A stretch of 64,000 bases of DNA, taken from Aquilaria yunnanensis (taxonomy: Eukaryota; Streptophyta; Magnoliopsida; Malvales; Thymelaeaceae). Numbering within the stretch: the stretch's first letter is position 1; every line of letters starts with the position of its first letter. Below, one piece after another: positions 59,093 to 64,000 of this stretch. Under the pieces are notes generated by a model. The model did no database searches, was not told the origin of the DNA, and saw only the letters and a program-made list of their open reading frames with translations. Position numbers and translations under genes: made by a program. The stretch is from assembly GCA_039654915.1 (NCBI GenBank), contig CM077593.1:79898501-79962500 (forward strand), given 5' to 3'.

Positions 59093-61690
59093 CAAAGACC
59101 AATTGACCTTCTCTTTTAAGTTGGTGTGACCCAAATGCCAAATATAACTAAAAATTGTGTGGCACTGAAACTCAAGGTCCAACAGTTGGCCGAGTTCAAG
59201 TTGCTAGGCCCGATATGATTGGTAATTGAAAGTGAAGATTTTGAGCTGGAATTACATTGATTTTGGAAGGGCTCCAAGTCAGATCTGACCTAACAGTTCG
59301 CACACACTTTTGAATGATAGGGAATCCTTTGAATAAACTTGTATCTTTGATAGCTTGCCAAAGTAATTTAATAGTAAAAATCTCCTAGATTTAGTCCAGA
59401 ATCTAGGGTGTAGTCTTTGTTAAATGGACACCTGGTATTCTTTTTCTGGTACAACAAAAAGATGTAATGTGTGCATTCTACCACTCTTTACCAAAAATTT
59501 CATTTTTACATCTATCTCTCACTCTTACACTACCCATTATTGCCATCACATTTTACTTTGTAAAAGATACTACTCCTGGGTAAAAATGAAAGTTAAGGGA
59601 GATTTGATAGTAGTGACCTTGAAAGTGCTTCCAAATCTAGTAAGAAGGATTTCAAATGTTGCACCTCAACCCTCAAAAGGAATTCACAGTGGTTATCAAC
59701 ATCCTTGCAAGAAGTCCGGGGTTAGCTTCCAAAGAAGTTAGCTTTCATATTAAATGGCTTCAATGGCCTCCCAATTCTCATAAATGCTCAACACAAGAAA
59801 ATGTTCTCAGTTCTCTGCAACACAAACTCCCAAAAAGAAAGAGAAATTCATCCCTTTCATCAAAAGATGACAAGGGAAAATTCAAATCCAAAATCAAAAG
59901 AGACTGAGAACAAATACGAGCAAGTAAAGCCACTTGAGTCATCTCACTTCAAGAGAGTTATCAAGTATGTCATCACCATAGCTCACACAAAAAAAAAACA
60001 AAAAAAAAAAGGAAAAAGGAAAATAAACGAAGCTCAAGTTAGAGCCAAAGAAAGAAAAAGAAAAAAAGTGAGCTATGGATTCTAGACTGAAAACCTGCAA
60101 ACGCGGTTTAGAAGACAAAAACAACCCTCAAGCCAAGCGTACATAAAGATTACAATAGTTGGGGGGCAACAGATGATGTCAAACTTTCTAGAAAACGTGG
60201 CAAGTTTGAGGTCATCACTATTAAATTTTTTACCATAATCAGATCTGCTCACGAGTAGCATTAAAAGACCCTTCTTTCACACCACTCAAACTTAACTTTA
60301 CTCAGACCTAATATTTACCTCTTAATATCATTCTCATTCAGCTAAAAGACTGCAAAAAACAAAAAAAAACATTCAAACTTAATTTTCCTCGCGCCTAACA
60401 GTTACCTCTCGATATCATCCTCATTCAGCTAAAAGGCTATCCTTGTGAATCATGTTTATACCTTATTGCCTTGCACAGTTTATGTCTTCGAGTTGGAAAG
60501 GGAAGAATGGCAGGATATTTTAATTAAAAACAAAGACCGTAAATTACTTTGTCAAGCTTTGCAAATTGATGAAAGTTTTTCTTTAAGGCCAAACCATTAT
60601 TCATTAATGTGTGTAGACTTAAAAGTGAGGAGATAGCTTGAGACTTTCTTTAAGAAGATGTGGTTCTTGTAAGAGAGATTTACGATCAAGTGCCATCACA
60701 AAGGTCTAGAAATGCTCGACCTTCTGTTAAAGGCGAGGTGATACCTTTTATCCACATAAACACCGTATTCAGGGGGGCAAAGTAGTCCCTACGAAGCATA
60801 AGAAGGGGACTGCCAACAAAGAAGCTCAATAGACAAGGGGGCAAGTTTTATGGATCAAAACTTGAGCTCAAGGAAGAGCAATCATTCAGACTATAACATG
60901 GGAATAAGTAAGTGTCGGCACGGCCACAAGAAAATGGGCAAAGAGACATTAGAAGATAAGCCTTCGATGATATGAAATCCATAACAGGGACAATTGTCCA
61001 GAGAGGCATAAAGTATAAGGCGGGTGAACATTAAAGAAATTGAGGCCAAAATTCAAGAACAAGTCAAGAAAAGGGGATTTTGAAAAAGAGTTGGGCTTTT
61101 GAGACAATGGACAATAGCTGGAAAGCATAAAGAGATTCAATGATAGTCCAAGAAGGCAATTACAAAGACGATCCAGTAAAGCAAAGATATGAAGAAATAG
61201 ATCCAAAACAAAAAAAAAAAGAAACATCAGTTACGCATGCTCTGCATTCATGCATTTCACATCATGCATGCATGGCTTTTACATAACAGGAATCAAATGG
61301 AAAGCATATCCGCAGCATGATTGCAGCAGTATAAGCTGACATCTCAATGACATCAGCTCTTACCAATCTATCACTGGATACACAGCTAATATACTGGACC
61401 CAGCCCCATCAGCAATTCAAGGATAAAGTAGACAATATTGTCAAAAGCCTGGCTACCGATTCAATAATCGAGGCTACACCTGGAAGGATAGGATTGATGC
61501 CAGCTTAACAGTATCCAAGATAAGAGATAGCTATGGTCAAAGATAAGGCAGACATCAAGAAATATTGTCGTTGAAAACTTTGTCAAAAGCGGACAAAAGA
61601 TTCAATAATCAAGGACTGGATCGATGTCAGCCGAATGAAATATCAAAGATAAGAAATATCATTCACATCAAAATAAAGTAGGATCCACTT
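59093..61690 (+). other. Non-coding region after the gag-protease ORF
   Basis: No RT, RNase H or integrase motif was found. Short frames at 59424-60085 and 60445-60636 have no domain. Purine-rich GGGGGGC runs at 60162 and 60774 could be polypurine tracts. Two imperfect tandem duplications lie at about 60288-60440 (unit ending ATTCAGCTAAAAG) and 61425-61680 (unit with GATTCAATAATC). Confidence 0.45.
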
Positions 61691-61691
61691 T

Positions 61692-61724
61692 TCCGGTTAA
61701 GCGGCGGATACGGTACTCCGTGAC
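61692..61724 (+). promoter_or_regulatory. Conserved leader motif, copy A
   Basis: A 33-base block with GGTTAAGCGGCGGATACGGT then ACTCCGT is shared with copy B (62530-62562) and copy D (minus, about 45062-45030). ACGG-TACT-CCGT can form a small hairpin. It lies in the predicted 5' leader. Confidence 0.6.
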
Positions 61725-61799
61725 TCTCAAGTCGGTTCTCTCAGTTGCCCATAATAACTAATTCTTTCCTCTCTTCTTTCTTTTACTTCCCTCTAGAAA

Positions 61800-62330
61800 A
61801 TGGATCCTACTTTTTCTGTCTTATGAAAATATTTTCCTTCTCTCCCAATGAACATTCTCAAAAAGATCTACCAAGTTCGCTGTGAACGATTAAGAGTTCT
61901 GATGCACAAAGGAATCCCTGAAGATGTGCGGTGGTTAATCGAAGCCAAGGTTCGTCTGGCAGGTGAAATCCCAGAGGCATTTGTGTCTCACATGCCTGGT
62001 ATAGGCAAAAGCTCTTATGCCAAAAAGCGAAGAGCGAAAAGGTTACAAGTCTGCCATAAATGTGGACGGTGGACTTGTAATACTAAATCTCGTTCTTTAG
62101 GGATGATCTCTGATAATCGAGAAGATAAAATACGATTCATTAAGAATGGCCTGAGTAAGGACTCGTTGGATGACATCCAATTGACTCTTGAGACGCATTC
62201 TTGTGGATCCGTGCAACGTGAACTTCTCGGTTTATGGACCATTTTTCATGAAGAACGAGACCGTTACAGTCCCGGGAATCTGACTTTAAATGACCCTGTT
62301 TGCCAGCTTGTAAGAAAACTGGATGGGTAG
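61800..62330 (+). pseudogene. Cysteine-rich gene, copy A (stop at codon 9)
   Basis: First of three tandem copies. The family ATG is at 61800, but codon 9 is TGA (61824-61826) where copies B, C and D have CGA. An internal Met at 61848 opens a 160-codon frame. Features: YAKKRRAKR (family positions 73-81), CHKC (85-88), Cys93, Ser at 97 where copies C and D have Cys, FIKNG (113-117), HSCG, EERDRYSPGNLTLNDPVCQ and an end at KLDG. Upstream it lacks the TATA box of B and C. The order of a basic tract, cysteine cluster and FI-x-x-G resembles flexivirus nucleic-acid-binding proteins. It could be a truncated protein or a dead copy. Confidence 0.7.
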
Positions 62331-62509
62331 CAAATCCTCGACTCATAGAAGCCGTTAATGCCGTTACTGGACGTAAATCAGTGGAAGATGTGAGCCACAG
62401 TCACAATTACTGTACATACAATTTATCATATTTGGAAAAATTTGCATTTTCTTTTGACAATAATGTACTTACTCCCATAAGTGTAATCGACACGTTATCC
62501 TTTCATCAC

Positions 62510-62516
62510 TATAAAT
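62510..62516 (+). promoter_or_regulatory. TATA box of copy B
   Basis: TATAAAT in the context CATCACTATAAATGCAT, about 105 bases before the ATG. The same context is found before copy C. Confidence 0.6.
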
Positions 62517-62620
62517 GCATGTTCTTCTTTCCGATTAAGCAGCGAATACGATACTCCGTAACTTCCAAAGTCGGTTGTTTCAGAGTCCTTTCCCTCATCC
62601 ATTAAATTCTTCTTTCATCA

Positions 62621-63169
62621 ATGGATTCTACTCTTTCTACCCTGCGAAAGTACTTTCCTTCTCTTCCAATAAATGTTCTTAAAAAGATCTACCATGCTAG
62701 ATGTGAAAGAATCAGAGTTCTTATACGCAAGGGCGTTCCTGACAATGTGAAGTGGATAATTGAAGCTAAGGTCCGTTTGGCTGGTGAAGTTCCAGATGCA
62801 TTTATGCCCCGCATGCCCGGTTTAGGTAAAAGCCGTTATGCCAAAAGGCGAAGAGCAAAGAGACTAGGCGTGTGTTATAAATGTGGGCGATGGAATTGTA
62901 ATACTAAATATCGCTCTTTAGGATACATCTCCACAAATCGTGAAGATAAAAGAAAATTCATTAAGAATGGCCTGCGTAAGGAATCTTTGGAAGATATCCG
63001 AGAGACTTTTGAAACGCATTCTTGTGGAAAAGTGCAAGGTGAAATTATCGGGTTATGGAGGACTTACCATAAAGAACGAGACCGTTACAGTCTTGGGAAT
63101 GTGACTTTAAACAACCCTGTTTGTCAGTTTGTAAGAAAACTGGATAGGAAGCAAATCCCCGACTTATAG
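62621..63169 (+). CDS. Cysteine-rich gene, copy B (intact; viral NABP-like)
   Basis: This intronless 182-codon ORF starts MDSTLSTLRKYFPSLP and ends KQIPDL. Residues 1-70 are likely alpha-helical and basic (RCERIRVLIRKGVPDNVKWI). Residues 73-81 are YAKRRRAKR, then Cys85, Cys88 and Cys93, with Tyr at 97 in place of the fourth Cys. FIKNG lies at 113-117, HSCG at 133-136 and ERDRYS at 152-157. The basic tract before a Cys-x2-Cys and the following G-x-I-S-x-N then FI-x-x-G match the layout of cysteine-rich nucleic-acid-binding proteins of carlaviruses and relatives, whose roles are RNA binding and silencing suppression. The C-terminal 60 residues have no viral counterpart that I know. No signal peptide or membrane segment is seen. 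Function in the plant is unknown. Confidence 0.65.
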   Translation: MDSTLSTLRKYFPSLPINVLKKIYHARCERIRVLIRKGVPDNVKWIIEAKVRLAGEVPDAFMPRMPGLGKSRYAKRRRAKRLGVCYKCGRWNCNTKYRSLGYISTNREDKRKFIKNGLRKESLEDIRETFETHSCGKVQGEIIGLWRTYHKERDRYSLGNVTLNNPVCQFVRKLDRKQIPDL

Positions 63170-63319
63170 AAGGCATTGAAGCCATTACTGGACATAAATC
63201 AGTGGAAGATGAGAGCCACAGTCATGATTGCTGTACATATAAGCTGTCATTTGTCTTTTCTTTTGACAATAATGTACTTGCTTCTGTAAGTGTAATTAAC
63301 GCATTATCCCTTTCATCAC

Positions 63320-63327
63320 TATAAATA
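63320..63327 (+). promoter_or_regulatory. TATA box of copy C
   Basis: TATAAATA in the same CATCAC context as copy B, 58 bases before the ATG. The leader motif of A, B and D is missing here, so the leader is shorter. Confidence 0.6.
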
Positions 63328-63384
63328 TGTGTTAGTTTCCTACAATCACTAATTTCTTTCTTCTCTTAAATACCTCCTTCATCA

Positions 63385-63942
63385 ATGGAGTCTTCTCTTT
63401 CCGCCCTACGAAAGTATTTTCCTTCCTTCCCAATAAATGTTCTTAAAAAGATTTATCAAGTTAGATGTGAACGATTCAGAGTATTTATGCACAAAGGCAT
63501 TCCTGATAATGTGCGGTGGCTAATCGAAGCTAAGGTTCGTTCAGCTGGTGAAGTTCTAGAAGCGTTCTTTCACCGTATGCCCGGCTTTGGTAAAAGCGCT
63601 TATGCCAAAAAAAGAAGAGCAAAGAGGCTAAGCGTTTGTCATAATTATGGATGGTGGATTTGCGGCAATAAATGTCATTCTCCAGGAGTGATCACCAGAA
63701 ATCGTAATGATAGAATAAGATTCATTAAGAATGGCTTACGTAAGGAATCTCTGGAAGATATCCGAGAGGTTCTTGAAGTGCATTCTTGCGGAATAGTGCA
63801 ATTTGAGATTGTTGGATTATGGATAATTCTCCAAAAAGAACGAGATCGTTATAGTCTTGGGAATCTGACTTTAAACGACCCAGTTTGCCAGTTTGTGAGA
63901 AAACTGGACAAACTGGATGGGATGCAAATCGCCGATTCATAG
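63385..63942 (+). CDS. Cysteine-rich gene, copy C (intact; viral NABP-like)
   Basis: This intronless 185-codon ORF starts MESSLSALRKYFPSFP. It shares the family plan with copy B: SAYAKKRRAKR at 71-81, Cys85, Tyr at 88 where the others have Cys, Cys93, Cys97, then HSPGVITRN and FIKNG. The Pro-Gly-Val-Ile-x-x-Asn segment after the last Cys is the closest of the four copies to the viral pattern. The end (ERDRYSLGNLTLNDPVCQ) is nearly the same as in A and B. The tail KLDKLDGMQIADS contains a small duplication. Loss of one cluster Cys may impair metal binding. Its neighbours are copies A and B on the same strand. Confidence 0.65.
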   Translation: MESSLSALRKYFPSFPINVLKKIYQVRCERFRVFMHKGIPDNVRWLIEAKVRSAGEVLEAFFHRMPGFGKSAYAKKRRAKRLSVCHNYGWWICGNKCHSPGVITRNRNDRIRFIKNGLRKESLEDIREVLEVHSCGIVQFEIVGLWIILQKERDRYSLGNLTLNDPVCQFVRKLDKLDGMQIADS

Positions 63943-64000
63943 AAGGCATTGAAGCCGTTACTGGATGCAAAATCAGTGGAAGACGTGGACCAAAGTCACG
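63943..64000 (+). repeat. Conserved 3' block after copy C, running off the window
   Basis: The sequence after the stop (AAGCCGTTACTGGATG, then ATCAGTGGAAGACG) matches the blocks after copy A (about 62350-62405), copy B (about 63180-63230) and copy D (about 44400-44345, minus). It probably belongs to the transcript's 3' part. Confidence 0.75.

Larger units (their letters stand above)
51611..64000 (+). mobile_element. Ogre-like Ty3/gypsy retrotransposon (5' part; 3' end not reached)
   Basis: A 3.9-kb 5' LTR (51611-55489) starting TGTTGACACCC is followed by TGGCGACTCCACTGGGGA (55493-55510), the tRNA-Arg-type primer site typical of Ogre elements. Then come a leader and an 896-codon gag-protease frame (56402-59092). 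No RT, RNase H or integrase is seen in the next 4.9 kb, and the 3' LTR is not in the window. The sequence to 64000 could be the rest of a gag-only derivative, or the element may end earlier. It inserted into the copia leader at 51610. Confidence 0.75.

Noticed and set aside
62015..62346. Minus-strand frames opposite copy A, and 63725-63970 opposite copy C
   Set aside because: They are antisense shadows of the cysteine-rich ORFs without any feature of their own.
62860..62920. Ribosomal-protein or ordinary plant zinc-finger identity for the cysteine-rich genes
   Set aside because: The Lys/Arg tract and CxxC first suggested a ribosomal protein, but the cysteine spacing and the PG-V/I-x-x-N then FIKNG order do not fit any ribosomal or plant zinc-finger family that I know.
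1..64000. tRNA, rRNA or known small RNA genes
   Set aside because: I looked for tRNA-like box A and box B pairs and rRNA words and recognised none. The tRNA-like stretches seen are retroelement primer-binding sites.

Overview
This is nuclear DNA from a flowering plant, probably a dicot. I cannot name the species. The window is almost entirely transposable elements inserted into one another, and I found no ordinary single-copy host gene. The evidence is a CACTA (En/Spm) element, a hAT element, Mutator-like elements with 9-bp target duplications, a Ty1/copia element, three Ty3/gypsy types (Tat, Athila-like, Ogre-like) and a decayed endogenous pararetrovirus.

Layout. (1) 891-14869: a hAT element with the 8-bp duplication ACTCCAAG on both sides. 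Its broken transposase gene holds a 351-bp Mutator-like MITE (2411-2761) and a 10.5-kb minus-strand Tat retrotransposon (3015-13504). The Tat element has two 859-bp LTRs, gag, protease, RT, two RNase H regions and integrase, plus an extra multi-exon gene on the opposite strand. (2) About 15.85-18.45 kb: the 3' remnant of a second, plus-strand Tat-type element, with a broken relative of that antisense gene and a probable LTR. (3) 18.45-37.5 kb: a decayed pararetrovirus of the Caulimoviridae type, cut by a 9.0-kb CACTA element (21351-30345) and by a 4.6-kb non-coding insertion (about 30447-35083). That insertion itself holds a second Mutator-like element (33532-34713). (4) 38454 to beyond 51610: a minus-strand copia element, split by a minus-strand Athila-like element (41587-49262, 5-bp duplication ATGTC). 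(5) 51611 to the window end: an Ogre-like retrotransposon with a 3.9-kb 5' LTR, a tRNA-Arg-type primer site and an 896-codon gag-protease ORF, but no RT in view.

The most unusual content is a small intronless gene family. Three tandem plus-strand copies lie at 61.7-64.0 kb. A fourth, broken copy lies on the minus strand at 44.3-45.1 kb inside the Athila-like element, in sense with it and next to its integrase fragment. The predicted proteins (about 182-185 residues) have a basic YAKKRRAKR-type tract, a cysteine cluster, a PG-V/I-x-x-N segment and then FIKNG. This order resembles the cysteine-rich nucleic-acid-binding proteins of flexiviruses such as carlaviruses. They may be endogenised viral genes that were duplicated and carried by LTR retrotransposons. 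The resemblance was judged by eye and needs a profile search.

Most element genes are defective: in-frame stops in the CACTA transposase, a lost catalytic Glu in the copia integrase, no RT in the Athila-like element, and many stops in the pararetrovirus. The Ogre-like gag-protease ORF and two of the small cysteine-rich ORFs (62621-63169 and 63385-63942) are still open.
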